This document shows, piece after piece, positions 26,230-35,216 of a stretch of 64,000 bases of DNA. Each line of letters opens with the position of its first letter. The first letter of the stretch is position 1. The position numbers and the translations under genes are program-made. The notes below the pieces were generated by a model. It was given only the letters and a program-made list of their open reading frames with translations. It searched no databases and had not been told where the DNA came from. Source of the DNA: Olivibacter domesticus (GTDB lineage: Bacteria > Bacteroidota > Bacteroidia > Sphingobacteriales > Sphingobacteriaceae); contig NZ_FOAF01000001.1 of assembly GCF_900109575.1 (NCBI RefSeq), positions 310,001-374,000 of the forward strand, read 5' to 3'.

Positions 26230-27642
26230 TCACATCATCTTGGCAAGGTTTCCCAGTTGTTTGAGTTTAAAATTTAGTTCTTGCGACCAAGGTAAGCCAA
26301 TACATAACCGCATACAGTTTTCAAACTGATTTTGTAAGGTAAACATTCGCCCAGGCGCTATGCTGATACGTTGTTTCATGGCTAAATCATATAATGCTGT
26401 CGTATTGATTCTTTTATTAAATTCTACCCATAACGCAAGCCCACCTTGTGGTCTACTCATTTTAGTTCCTGCTGGAAAATATTCCGTTATAGCCTGGATA
26501 TAGTGTTGATAATTGTCCCGTAAAGTGCCGCGAAGATGTCGAAGATGATTTTCATACCTACCGGTATTTAAAAAATTAGCTACAGCTTCTTGAACGATGG
26601 AAGTAGAAGAGATGGAATGAACTAGTTTCAATTTCAAGAGCTGATCTTTGTATTTACCCGGAGCAATCCAGCCTACTCGATAACCAGGTGCTAGCGTTTT
26701 GGAGATAGAGCTACACCATAAAACATTTCCCTCTTTATCGAATGATTTACAACATTTCGGACGTTGTGAACCAAAATAAAGATCCCCATATACATCATCC
26801 TCGATAAGTGGAATACCGTGTTTTGCTAAAAGAGTTACAACCGCTTGCTTATGTTGATCGGGCATACAGCTACCGAGCGGCGTATTGAAATTGGGAACCA
26901 ACAAACAAAGATTGATCTTTGGAATAGCTTGCTTTAAGGCATCTATTTCAATCCCGGTAGTGGGATGTGTTGGTAGTTCCAACACTTTAAATCCCAGGTT
27001 GATGGCTAATTGTAAAATGCCGGGATAACAAGGGCTTTCTATCGCGATGGTGTCGCCTGGTTTTCCAATTGCCATTAAACTAAAAGATAGGGCGTTCATG
27101 CCACCGCTGGTGGTTATCAGATCATCTTCACTTAGATTTCCTCCCCAAGCTAACGAACGGGCAGCAACCATTCTTCGCAACCTTAGATTGCCTTGTAAGG
27201 ACTCATATTCAGTACCCCCTTCCCGAAGTCGCCGTGTCGACTGCACAATCTCTTTTTTCAGTTTTGCTAATGGCAGGAGGTCCCCGGAAGGAATTCCAAT
27301 AGAGAAAAGTGTAAGGTCATCCTTTCCCATATTGCCATAAACTTTGCTAATGAGTTCATCAGGTTCATGATCATTGGCCATAGATAAGGGTCGACTTGTT
27401 TCAGGAAGAGGAAGCTTCGGAGAAGATAAGTGGTTTACAAAATAACCTGATTGTGGCTTTGAATTGATGAGCGATTGGGCTTCCAGTTCTAAGAATACCC
27501 TTTTTGCTGTATTCATACTAATACCATGTTCTTGACACAGGATTCTAACAGAAGGCAATCTATCGCCCGCCTTTAAAACGCCATTTCTGATCTGAAAGGC
27601 AATTTTGTTTGCTATCTCGCTATACAAAAAATCTTTATGCAT
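26230..27642 (-). CDS. MocR-type GntR regulator with aminotransferase domain
   Basis: A 470-residue protein with an N-terminal GntR winged helix (about 8-70, GDRLPSVRILCQEHGISMNT) fused to a fold-type I aminotransferase domain. The PLP-binding lysine is probably K315 in SISKTLAPGYRVGW. MocR proteins use bound PLP as sensor rather than as a catalyst. It is divergent from an EamA permease gene, the usual MocR arrangement, so it likely controls that transporter. Two direct ACTGTGT repeats flank its own -7 box. Confidence 0.9.
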   Translation of the reverse strand: MHKDFLYSEIANKIAFQIRNGVLKAGDRLPSVRILCQEHGISMNTAKRVFLELEAQSLINSKPQSGYFVNHLSSPKLPLPETSRPLSMANDHEPDELISKVYGNMGKDDLTLFSIGIPSGDLLPLAKLKKEIVQSTRRLREGGTEYESLQGNLRLRRMVAARSLAWGGNLSEDDLITTSGGMNALSFSLMAIGKPGDTIAIESPCYPGILQLAINLGFKVLELPTHPTTGIEIDALKQAIPKINLCLLVPNFNTPLGSCMPDQHKQAVVTLLAKHGIPLIEDDVYGDLYFGSQRPKCCKSFDKEGNVLWCSSISKTLAPGYRVGWIAPGKYKDQLLKLKLVHSISSTSIVQEAVANFLNTGRYENHLRHLRGTLRDNYQHYIQAITEYFPAGTKMSRPQGGLALWVEFNKRINTTALYDLAMKQRISIAPGRMFTLQNQFENCMRLCIGLPWSQELNFKLKQLGNLAKMM

Positions 27643-27653
27643 GGATAAAGATA

Positions 27654-27716
27654 ACTGTGTCCATTCAAATATACAAAACTGATACTGTGTTTGTCGAATA
27701 CTCTGCTCTAAATTTG
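27654..27716. promoter_or_regulatory. Divergent MocR/EamA promoter region with direct repeats
   Basis: Direct repeats ACTGTGT lie at 27654-27660 and 27684-27690, 30 bp apart. Between them is the minus-strand -7 box for the MocR gene (CAAATATA on plus, 27666-27673). A plus-strand -7 box (TAAATTTG, 27709-27716) serves the EamA gene, with TTTG at 27690-27693 and a rather short 15-bp spacer. The repeats fit a MocR operator. Confidence 0.5.
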
Positions 27717-27732
27717 AAGAAATTTAAATATT

Positions 27733-28629
27733 ATGGTAGATACAGATACTAACAAATCAAGGGGAGATGCTTCAAATGGTTGGGTGAACGGCTTTATTGG
27801 TGTAGTCATATTCAGTGGCTCACTACCCGCAACAAGAGTGGCGATCTTAGATTTTGATCCGCTATTTTTAACGGTTGCCCGCGCAACGATTGCTGGTTTG
27901 CTTGCTCTATGTATGTTGCATGTTTTTAAGGAAAAGCGTCCTACAAAAGCTCAACTCTTTCCGCTGACAATTGTAGCAATAGGTGTAGTGCTTGGATTTC
28001 CATTATTGAGTGCACTGGCATTACAATACATTACTTCTGCACATTCCATCGTCTTTGTTGGTGTATTGCCGCTTAGCACGGCCGTATTCGGTGTTCTGCG
28101 TGGTGGCGAACGTCCACAACCGGCATTCTGGTTCTTTTCAGTGATGGGAAGCCTGTTAGTCATTGGTTTTGCGGTAGTCCAAGATCTCTCAGCATCGCCT
28201 ATGGGTGATATCCTGATGTTGTTGGCGGTTATTTTGTGTGGACTTGGCTATGCAGAGGGGGCAACATTATCAAAAACATTGGGCGGCTGGCAAGTTATCT
28301 CTTGGGCGCTGGTGCTGTCGTTACCTTTTATGCTTCCTTTGACATTTTTCCTACAGCCTTCGTCATTCGTAGGGATAAGTACAGACGCTTGGATTGGTCT
28401 CACTTATGTGTCTTTATTCAGCATGCTTATTGGTTTTGTATTCTGGTATCGTGGATTAGCACAAGGTGGTATTGCCGCGGTGGGTCAGCTTCAACTGTTG
28501 CAGCCCTTTTTTGGATTGGCTCTTGCCGCCACTTTGCTTCATGAAAGTGTAAGCATTGGCATGTTAGGCGTAACTATTGGCATTATCTTCTGTGTTGCCG
28601 GGTCAAAGAAATTTGCAATTAAACCATAA
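27733..28629 (+). CDS. EamA-family (DMT) transporter
   Basis: A 298-residue inner-membrane transporter with two EamA repeats, about 15-140 and 155-290, and about ten hydrophobic helices (GVVLGFPLLSALALQYITSA, VGQLQLLQPFFGLALAATLL). It is divergent from a MocR regulator. Such pairs often export or import amino acids, pyridoxal-related compounds or other metabolites, but the substrate is unknown here. Confidence 0.9.
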   Translation: MVDTDTNKSRGDASNGWVNGFIGVVIFSGSLPATRVAILDFDPLFLTVARATIAGLLALCMLHVFKEKRPTKAQLFPLTIVAIGVVLGFPLLSALALQYITSAHSIVFVGVLPLSTAVFGVLRGGERPQPAFWFFSVMGSLLVIGFAVVQDLSASPMGDILMLLAVILCGLGYAEGATLSKTLGGWQVISWALVLSLPFMLPLTFFLQPSSFVGISTDAWIGLTYVSLFSMLIGFVFWYRGLAQGGIAAVGQLQLLQPFFGLALAATLLHESVSIGMLGVTIGIIFCVAGSKKFAIKP

Positions 28630-28767
28630 TGAAATCTATTGATGGTTTGCATGTCTGATAGCGGATTGATCACAGACGGTGAGGCAATGGATTATTTCCG
28701 TAATTTTCTCATATTTGATATGTATTGATAATTTTTGTGTTTAACAATTTATAAGAAGTTTCCCCTT

Positions 28768-29895
28768 GTGATCAAAGAATTTGAAGTGAAAATAGCTGAT
28801 GAGGTTCTCATTGACTTGCAAAGAAGATTGGAAAATAGTCGTTGGATTGCTGACGATAAGACCATGGATTGGCAATATGGTACCAATATATCCTATTTAA
28901 AGGAATTGGTAGATTATTGGAAAAATACTTTTAGTTGGCGGAACGTAGAAGATAAGATCAACAGCTTTCCGAACTATATGGCAGATATAGACGGTTTTCA
29001 GATCCATTTCATCCATATAAAATCAAAAGCAAAGCGTTCAATTCCATTAATTATTACACACGGCTGGCCCGGGTCATTTTTGGAAATGCTGCACCTTATT
29101 CCAATGCTTACGGAAGATGAGGTTTTTTCTTTTGACCTCGTTATTCCATCTTTGCCGGGTTTCGGTTTTTCTTCTTTATCAACTCCACATGGATGTTCTT
29201 CCCGTACGGTAGCGAGCTTATGGAAGAAATTGATGAATGAGTTGGGTTATCATCGATTTGCCGTACAAGGGGGAGATATCGGTGCTGGGGTATCATCGTA
29301 TATAGGTTTGCTATATCCTGAGCATGTAATTGGAATACATCTGAATTATATTCCGGGCTCTTATAAACCTTATATAGATCTCGAAAAGAGCGAGTTGGAA
29401 GAAATAGTTATTTATAGGAAAGATGCAGCCGAATGGTATAGTAGGGAAGGTGCTTACAGCTTTTTGCAAAGCACGAAGCCCGCAACGCCAGCGTATGGGT
29501 TAAATGATTCGCCACTGGGTTTGTGTGCATGGATTTTGGAGAAATTTATGTCCTGGAGCGATAATGATAGTGATATTGAGCATGTTTTTTCTAAGGATGA
29601 ACTGCTGGCAAATATTACCTTATATTGGGTTTCGCAATCAATTTATACTTCTTTCTGTATTTATAATGAAAATAGTAAGGAACCATTTCATTTAAAAAAG
29701 GGCGAGTTTATAAGTCCTCCACTTTGTTTTGCCAAATTTCCCAAAGAATTGCCAACACCCCCACATGCGCTGGTTGGTAAAGGATATAATATTAAAGAAT
29801 GGGTTGAAATGCCCCGAGGAGGTCATTTTGCTGCTTTAGAACAACCAACGTTATTAGCGGAAAGTATCAAAAGCTTTTTTATGAAATTGGCATAA
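28768..29895 (+). CDS. Epoxide hydrolase (EHN domain plus alpha/beta hydrolase)
   Basis: A 375-residue enzyme. The start is ambiguous: TTG 28735 adds eleven residues, while GTG 28768 places the EHN domain (EFEVKIADEVLIDLQRRLEN) at the N-terminus as in relatives, so I chose GTG. The alpha/beta hydrolase core shows the HGWP oxyanion loop (98-101), the nucleophile Asp170 in QGGDIGAG and the catalytic His in MPRGGHFAALEQP. It is probably cytoplasmic, hydrolysing epoxides to diols. The in-frame stop at 28729 rules out an earlier start. A weak hairpin follows (29895-29912). Confidence 0.88.
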   Translation: MIKEFEVKIADEVLIDLQRRLENSRWIADDKTMDWQYGTNISYLKELVDYWKNTFSWRNVEDKINSFPNYMADIDGFQIHFIHIKSKAKRSIPLIITHGWPGSFLEMLHLIPMLTEDEVFSFDLVIPSLPGFGFSSLSTPHGCSSRTVASLWKKLMNELGYHRFAVQGGDIGAGVSSYIGLLYPEHVIGIHLNYIPGSYKPYIDLEKSELEEIVIYRKDAAEWYSREGAYSFLQSTKPATPAYGLNDSPLGLCAWILEKFMSWSDNDSDIEHVFSKDELLANITLYWVSQSIYTSFCIYNENSKEPFHLKKGEFISPPLCFAKFPKELPTPPHALVGKGYNIKEWVEMPRGGHFAALEQPTLLAESIKSFFMKLA

Positions 29896-29912
29896 TCATC
29901 AATTTTGATGAT
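29895..29912 (+). terminator. Short hairpin after the epoxide hydrolase gene
   Basis: 7-bp arms (ATCATCA / TGATGAT) with a 4-nt loop overlap the stop codon. A TTGTTTGTTG stretch follows, so it may be a weak terminator. Confidence 0.35.
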
Positions 29913-29979
29913 GTTGTTTGTTGCGTACTGTACATCACTCATCATTTTTAAAAATTTTATGGATTAGGAAAAGAATGTA

Positions 29980-29987
29980 TATATTTG
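29980..29987 (+). promoter_or_regulatory. -7 box for the TonB-dependent receptor gene
   Basis: TATATTTG matches the consensus 25 bp before ATG 30012, giving a short leader of about 18 nt. Confidence 0.5.
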
Positions 29988-30011
29988 TCTACTTAATCTA
30001 TAGAGTTTATT

Positions 30012-32579
30012 ATGTTTCAAAAGAAATTACTTTTTATTTTTTTGTCAGCCTTCATCTCACAACTTGTATTTGCCCAGCAAACAATCACGGGAACTGTAAA
30101 AGACGGTAACGATGTGGCCATTCTCGGTGCTACGATTGTCGTTAAAGGCACAACTATTAAGGCTGTGAGCGATGTGGACGGTGCATTCACTTTGCAGATC
30201 CAAAATCCGCCGCCTTATACACTTTCAGTTAGTTCGGTAGGATATAGAACGAGGGAGGTTCAGGTACCCTCAGGTCGTACTTCACCGGTTGATGTGGTAT
30301 TATTTACGGATGACTTTCAACTTTCAGAAGTTGCGGTAACTGCCAGAAGACGTACAGAGCGTGTGCAGAATGTTCCCATATCGATCTCGGTGGTGGGAGG
30401 GGCACGTGTAGAAAATGCCGGTGCTTTTAACGTTAATCGTCTCAAGGAACTAGTTCCATCGGTACAGCTCTATTCTTCCAACCCACGTAATACAACGCTG
30501 AATATTCGAGGCCTTGGCTCTACTTTCGGCCTAACCAATGATGGGATTGATCCTGGTGTCGGTTTTTATGTTGATGGCGTTTATTTTGCTCGTCCGGCGG
30601 CCACGACACTCGACTTTATTGATGTAGAACGTATCGAAGTATTGAGAGGGCCCCAAGGAACATTGTTCGGTAAAAATACAACAGCAGGCGCCTTTAATAT
30701 TACAACACGTAAACCTAGTTTCACTCCGGAGGTTAATTTTGAAGCAAGTTATGGAAATTATGGATACATTCAGGCAAAGAGCTCTATCACCGGGCCGCTT
30801 GGAAAAAAATTGGCCGCTCGTGTTTCCTTTTCCGGTACACAGCGAGATGGCCTCCTTTATAATGTTGCTACTGAAAAACATGTGAATGACCTGAATAACT
30901 TGGGTGTTCGCGGGCAATTGCTGTATGTACCTTCTGATAATGTGAGTATCATTTTAGCAGGCGATGCTTCCCGACAGCGACCTGACGGTTATGCGCAGGT
31001 ATTTGCCGGTGTGGCTCCTACGCAACGGGCGGCATATAGGCAATTCGAGCAGATCATTGCAGACCTCGGTTACGATTTGCCAAGTCGCAATCCCTTTGAT
31101 AGAAAAATTGATCATGATACACCGTGGAAGTCCGGCAACGATCTTGGAGGGGTTTCCTTGAATGCTGATGTTAAGCTAGGATCGGGTACACTTACCTCTA
31201 CTACCGCTTGGCGTTATTGGAATTGGGATCCCTCTAACGACCGTGATTTTACGGGGCTTCCTGTTCTGTCACTTTCACAGGCTACGTCCAAACACCAACA
31301 ATGGTCGCAGGAAGTCCGTTATGCAGGTGACTTTTCTTCTCGTTTAAGTGGGGTTTTCGGTATTTACGCTATTGGACAACGATTAAAGACTGACCCCTAT
31401 CATGTAGAAGAATCTGGTGCAGCACAATGGCGCTTTTCGCAAAATTCCACCAGTCCACTTTGGTCTACGCCCGGCTTATTGGAGGGTTATGGCATCCGCA
31501 CTTATTCTAAACTTACCTCATTTAGCGGTGCAGTATTCGGTCAATTGGATTGGTCGATCACAGACCGTTTACATGTGTTACCGGGGTTACGATTTAATTA
31601 TGATGATAAGAAGGTCGACTTTAACCGTCAAACATACGGAGGGCTTCAGACCGAAGATCCTGATCTTTTGGCAATTAAGAGAGCCGTTTATACAGATCAG
31701 GCATTTAACGTAAATACAGATAATACCAATTTATCAGGGCAAATAACTGTAGCGTACAAAGCCAGTGAGCGCGTTAATGCCTATGGTACCTTCTCTACAA
31801 ATTACAAACCAATTGGACTAAATCTCGGTGGCTTGCCAACTAGTAACGGTGAGCCAATGCTAGACCTTGCAGAAATTAAGCCTGAATATGTGAAACACTA
31901 TGAAATAGGTATAAAAACAACTCCTTCTGAAAATTCTACGCTGAATTTCGCAGTCTATAATACTGACATTAAAGATTTTCAGACCCAGGTGCAAACTGCC
32001 GAGGTGGGTGTTAATCGGGGATATTTAGCTAATGCTGAAAAAGTAAGAGTACGGGGCGCCGAATTAGATGGAAATTTATTCCTTGGTCATATTCTTTCAT
32101 TGTATGGTGCACTTTCTTATACAGATGGCAAATATATTTCCTTCAAAAATGCACCTGTTCCACTTGAGGAAACAGGCGCTGAGTCGGCATTCAAAGATAT
32201 TTCAGGTGGTAAGCTACCCGGTATTTCTAAATGGGCAGGTTCTTTGGGAGGCCAAATTGACCTTCCGAGCAAGTTCCTTACACTGGGAGGGAATTATTTT
32301 CTTGCACTTGATTCTTACTTCCGTTCATCTTTTTCATCGAGCCCTTCGCCATCGCAATACTTAAATGTCGATGGATATGTCTTGCTGAATGCTCGACTCG
32401 GGTTTCAGGCAAGTCAAGGTGTTTCCTTCTTTGTGTGGAGCCGGAACTTATTAGATAAAGATTATTTTGAACAGTTGCTGCCTGCGGCTGGTAATGCTGG
32501 CCATTATGCAGCTGTTATTGGTGATCCGCGTACTTTTGGTGCTACGATTCGTTATAGCTTCGGCCGTTCCTATAGGTAG
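30012..32579 (+). CDS. TonB-dependent receptor without STN or SusD partner
   Basis: An 855-residue outer-membrane receptor. It has a signal peptide ending in QLVFAQQT, a carboxypeptidase-D-like domain (about 25-100, ITGTVKDGNDVAILGATIVV), and a TonB-box region and plug (SEVAVTARRRTERVQNVPIS; ERIEVLRGPQGTLFGKNTTA). A 22-strand barrel ends with FGATIRYSFGRSYR. The plug resembles general substrate receptors of the sphingomonad or catecholate type rather than SusC. It is followed, after a 303-bp structured gap, by a sulfatase, so it may import a sulfated or desulfated compound. It lacks the STN domain found in all three SusC proteins here. Confidence 0.9.
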   Translation: MFQKKLLFIFLSAFISQLVFAQQTITGTVKDGNDVAILGATIVVKGTTIKAVSDVDGAFTLQIQNPPPYTLSVSSVGYRTREVQVPSGRTSPVDVVLFTDDFQLSEVAVTARRRTERVQNVPISISVVGGARVENAGAFNVNRLKELVPSVQLYSSNPRNTTLNIRGLGSTFGLTNDGIDPGVGFYVDGVYFARPAATTLDFIDVERIEVLRGPQGTLFGKNTTAGAFNITTRKPSFTPEVNFEASYGNYGYIQAKSSITGPLGKKLAARVSFSGTQRDGLLYNVATEKHVNDLNNLGVRGQLLYVPSDNVSIILAGDASRQRPDGYAQVFAGVAPTQRAAYRQFEQIIADLGYDLPSRNPFDRKIDHDTPWKSGNDLGGVSLNADVKLGSGTLTSTTAWRYWNWDPSNDRDFTGLPVLSLSQATSKHQQWSQEVRYAGDFSSRLSGVFGIYAIGQRLKTDPYHVEESGAAQWRFSQNSTSPLWSTPGLLEGYGIRTYSKLTSFSGAVFGQLDWSITDRLHVLPGLRFNYDDKKVDFNRQTYGGLQTEDPDLLAIKRAVYTDQAFNVNTDNTNLSGQITVAYKASERVNAYGTFSTNYKPIGLNLGGLPTSNGEPMLDLAEIKPEYVKHYEIGIKTTPSENSTLNFAVYNTDIKDFQTQVQTAEVGVNRGYLANAEKVRVRGAELDGNLFLGHILSLYGALSYTDGKYISFKNAPVPLEETGAESAFKDISGGKLPGISKWAGSLGGQIDLPSKFLTLGGNYFLALDSYFRSSFSSSPSPSQYLNVDGYVLLNARLGFQASQGVSFFVWSRNLLDKDYFEQLLPAAGNAGHYAAVIGDPRTFGATIRYSFGRSYR

Positions 32580-32882
32580 GGGATACATTGCCTTAGTTTA
32601 AAGCTTAGTAATGGAGACAAACAAGCTACTAACTCCTAACCAAATACCAGCATAATCTGTATGCTTCCTGACTATTATCTGACCGCTGTCTGTCTTTTTC
32701 TCAGATAAACCTCAGCCGAACCTCAGATGTGCGTCAGATAGCGGTAGAAGAAGGCTGGGAGCAAAGGCGAAGAAGGAGAGAAGTTCTTTAGTAGAAGGCA
32801 AAGGATTCTAATGAGGTAATTCTATATATTTATTGGGCTAAATAAAATTAACGATATAGACTTAATATGTAAATAAAATAAC
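32580..32882 (+). repeat. Structured intergenic element: hairpin plus 11-bp-periodic repeats
   Basis: These 303 bp hold no gene that I can support. At 32700-32743, four units of 11 bp each begin with TCAG preceded by C, C, C and G. The element is framed by complementary arms ACCGCTGTCTG (32682-32692) and CAGATAGCGGT (32735-32745), which pair over 11 positions with one G-U wobble. It may be an RNA structure between receptor and sulfatase or a protein-binding array. No T-run follows. Confidence 0.45.
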
Positions 32883-34289
32883 GTGGAGAATTTAAACAAA
32901 TCCAAGCTATATGCTGCAACGAGGATCTTAATCTTGTTTTTGCCCTTTCTGAGTTTGGCACAAGAAGCCGCAAGGCCAAACATTCTGTTTATTGCTGCGG
33001 ATGACTTAAATAATCATGAAGGTACATATGGGCAAAATTATGTGAAAACGCCTCATTTTGATCGCTTGGCCAAAAGTGGGGTGCAATTTAATAAGGCTTA
33101 TAATCAGTATCCTTTATGTAGCCCCAGTAGAAGTTCTTTGATGACTGGACATAAACCCGACGTTACGCGGATCTATGATTTGCAAACGCATTTTAGGGAG
33201 ATACTGCCCGAAGTAGTTACCCTGCCACAACTCTTTAAACAGCATGGTTATTTTACTGCTCGGGTAGGTAAGATTTATCACTATGGCGTGCCTTCACAGA
33301 TCGGGACGAATGGTTTGGATGACTCTATTTCCTGGCAGATGCGCATTAACCCTAAGGGGAGAGATAAAACGGAAGAATCCTTGGTAAAGAATTTAACACC
33401 GGATAGGCACTTGGGCTCTGCCCTGGCATATCTAAATGCAGCTGGCACGGATGAAGAACAAACAGATGGTTTGATTGCCACGGAAGCGATTAAACTTTTA
33501 GAACAGCGTAAAAATGAAAAACAACCGTTCTTTCTTGCGGTAGGTTTCTTTAGACCGCATACCCCTTATATAGCTCCAAAGAAATATTTTGATTTGTACC
33601 CGCAGGAGACCGTGCCACTTCCCAAGCAGCTTCCGAATGATCTGGATGATATTCCACAAGATGCACTCTTTACGAAACCTGCACATTGGGGTTTAGATGA
33701 AGGGCAGCAAAAAGAAGCGCTACGGGCTTACTATGCATCCATCTCGTTTATGGATGCACAACTGGGAAGGGTCTTAGATGCGTTGGATAAGTTGGGCTTA
33801 GCGGAGAATACCATTGTCGTTTTTTGGAGTGATCATGGGTATAACGTGGGACAGCATGGTCAGTGGATGAAGCAAAGCTTGTTTGAAACGTCGGCGCGGG
33901 TGCCATTGATTTTTCGGGTACCGAAGCTGGGTGGAGGGAAAAAATCAAACAGAACCGTGGAACTACTGGATATTTATCCAACTTTGGCTGAACTGGCTAA
34001 TTTGCCTGCTCCTACAGACTTAGATGGGAAGAGCTTGGTATCACTACTGGAAAACCCTGCCGCTAATTGGAACAAGGCCGCTTATACACAGGTAAAAAGG
34101 CCTAATGGAGTAGTGGGAAGAAGTGTACGAACTGAACGTTGGCGTTATACGGAATGGAATGAGGGAAAGGCAGGGGCCGAACTTTACGACCATGATCAAG
34201 ACCCAGATGAATTTAATAATCTTGCTGCCGATTCACTTTATCAGACAATACGAATCACCTTGAAAGAAGAATTGAAGAAAAGATTTTAA
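32883..34289 (+). CDS. Secreted sulfatase (iduronate-2-sulfatase-like)
   Basis: A 468-residue S1-type sulfatase starting at GTG 32883, with a signal peptide (ILILFLPFLSLA). The maturation motif CSPSRSS has Cys79 followed by Pro81 and Arg83, so Cys79 should become formylglycine. Metal-binding residues begin with the Asp pair in FIAADDLNNHEG. Its overall layout (FFLAVGFFRPHTPYIAPKKY, VVFWSDHGYNVGQHGQW) matches iduronate-2-sulfatase-like enzymes, but the sulfated substrate is unknown. It lies in the same direction as the upstream TonB receptor. Confidence 0.9.
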   Translation: MENLNKSKLYAATRILILFLPFLSLAQEAARPNILFIAADDLNNHEGTYGQNYVKTPHFDRLAKSGVQFNKAYNQYPLCSPSRSSLMTGHKPDVTRIYDLQTHFREILPEVVTLPQLFKQHGYFTARVGKIYHYGVPSQIGTNGLDDSISWQMRINPKGRDKTEESLVKNLTPDRHLGSALAYLNAAGTDEEQTDGLIATEAIKLLEQRKNEKQPFFLAVGFFRPHTPYIAPKKYFDLYPQETVPLPKQLPNDLDDIPQDALFTKPAHWGLDEGQQKEALRAYYASISFMDAQLGRVLDALDKLGLAENTIVVFWSDHGYNVGQHGQWMKQSLFETSARVPLIFRVPKLGGGKKSNRTVELLDIYPTLAELANLPAPTDLDGKSLVSLLENPAANWNKAAYTQVKRPNGVVGRSVRTERWRYTEWNEGKAGAELYDHDQDPDEFNNLAADSLYQTIRITLKEELKKRF

Positions 34290-34308
34290 TCTTCAACTTC
34301 ATGGTATG

Positions 34309-34355
34309 TCCACTATATAATCGGCTTTTAGCTATAAACATGATTATATAGTGGA
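34309..34355. repeat. Perfect 14-bp inverted repeat after the sulfatase gene
   Basis: Arms TCCACTATATAATC (34309-34322) and GATTATATAGTGGA (34342-34355) pair completely around a 19-nt loop. It starts 20 bp after the sulfatase stop, so it is probably a terminator or mRNA 3'-end structure, although no T-run follows. Confidence 0.55.
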
Positions 34356-34530
34356 ATATTTGTATGGCTTTGCCATTCTGGTGAGCATGCTAAATTTGTG
34401 GGGTGAAGTAGAAAATGCTAAAATTGCTGATATAATAGGATATATTTCGTATTTTTTTTTCTGTTCCAATAGGTAGTTTTGTAACATCCTCGATATAAAA
34501 CTAACAAAAACGCGAACAGATAAACCGATT

Positions 34531-35139
34531 ATGAGGCAGCAATTGGAATGGGATGATCAGTCTATGTGGGATGGACTGATTAACGGACAGCAAGATGCTT
34601 TCACGGCTTTAGTGATGCATTATACGGATGTGCTCTATGTTTATGGTATGCGTTTATGCCAAGATGAGGAGTTGGTGAAGGATTGTGTGCAGGAGGTGTT
34701 CCTTTTTATGTGGCGCCGAAGGGCTTATCTGCAACAACCGGCTTCGCTAAAGTTCTATCTAATGAAAGCTGTTAGAAATAAGATTGCACGTGATCTTCCC
34801 AAATGGCAGATGAAGGGGCAGCCGTATGAAAACGAATTTAATTTTTCTGATTTTATCATAGAGCTTGAAGAGCATCAGGATGCTCCTCCGGCTATCCAAC
34901 GACAGATGAAAGCTTATATCGATCAGTTGTCTCCCCGACAACGCGAAATTCTATATTTACGCTTTTATGAAGGTATTAAGCAACAGAAAATAGCTGAGAT
35001 GATGAATTTAAACAATCAGTCGGTTTATAACTTATTGCGTAATGCGCTTGCTGCTTTAAAGGAAAAAGTAGATTATGAAGCGCTTATTGCTCATTTGTGT
35101 TGGTTAGTCTATCTGACGTCGGCCGTTATGAATTTTTAA
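34531..35139 (+). CDS. ECF RNA polymerase sigma factor, FecI-like (locus 2)
   Basis: A 202-residue sigma factor. Region 2 is DAFTALVMHYTDVLYVYGMR with VKDCVQEVFLFMW. Region 4 is LSPRQREILYLRFYEGIKQQ, ending in a helix-turn-helix (NNQSVYNLLRNALAALKEKV). A hydrophobic tail (LCWLVYLTSAVMNF) at the extreme C-terminus is unusual for a soluble sigma factor and may serve in membrane or anti-sigma contact. The FecR gene follows 77 bp later. Confidence 0.93.
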   Translation: MRQQLEWDDQSMWDGLINGQQDAFTALVMHYTDVLYVYGMRLCQDEELVKDCVQEVFLFMWRRRAYLQQPASLKFYLMKAVRNKIARDLPKWQMKGQPYENEFNFSDFIIELEEHQDAPPAIQRQMKAYIDQLSPRQREILYLRFYEGIKQQKIAEMMNLNNQSVYNLLRNALAALKEKVDYEALIAHLCWLVYLTSAVMNF

Positions 35140-35216
35140 AAAAAAAATCAGTTCACATGAGTAGATTTTGAGTAGTCGTGTCTATACAATTATAGATACA
35201 CACGCAAAGCTGACCA

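Noticed and set aside
26108-26233. Longer start for the DHFR-like protein
   Set aside because: It would overlap the MocR gene and add residues unlike the family; ATG 26107 begins the standard N-terminus.
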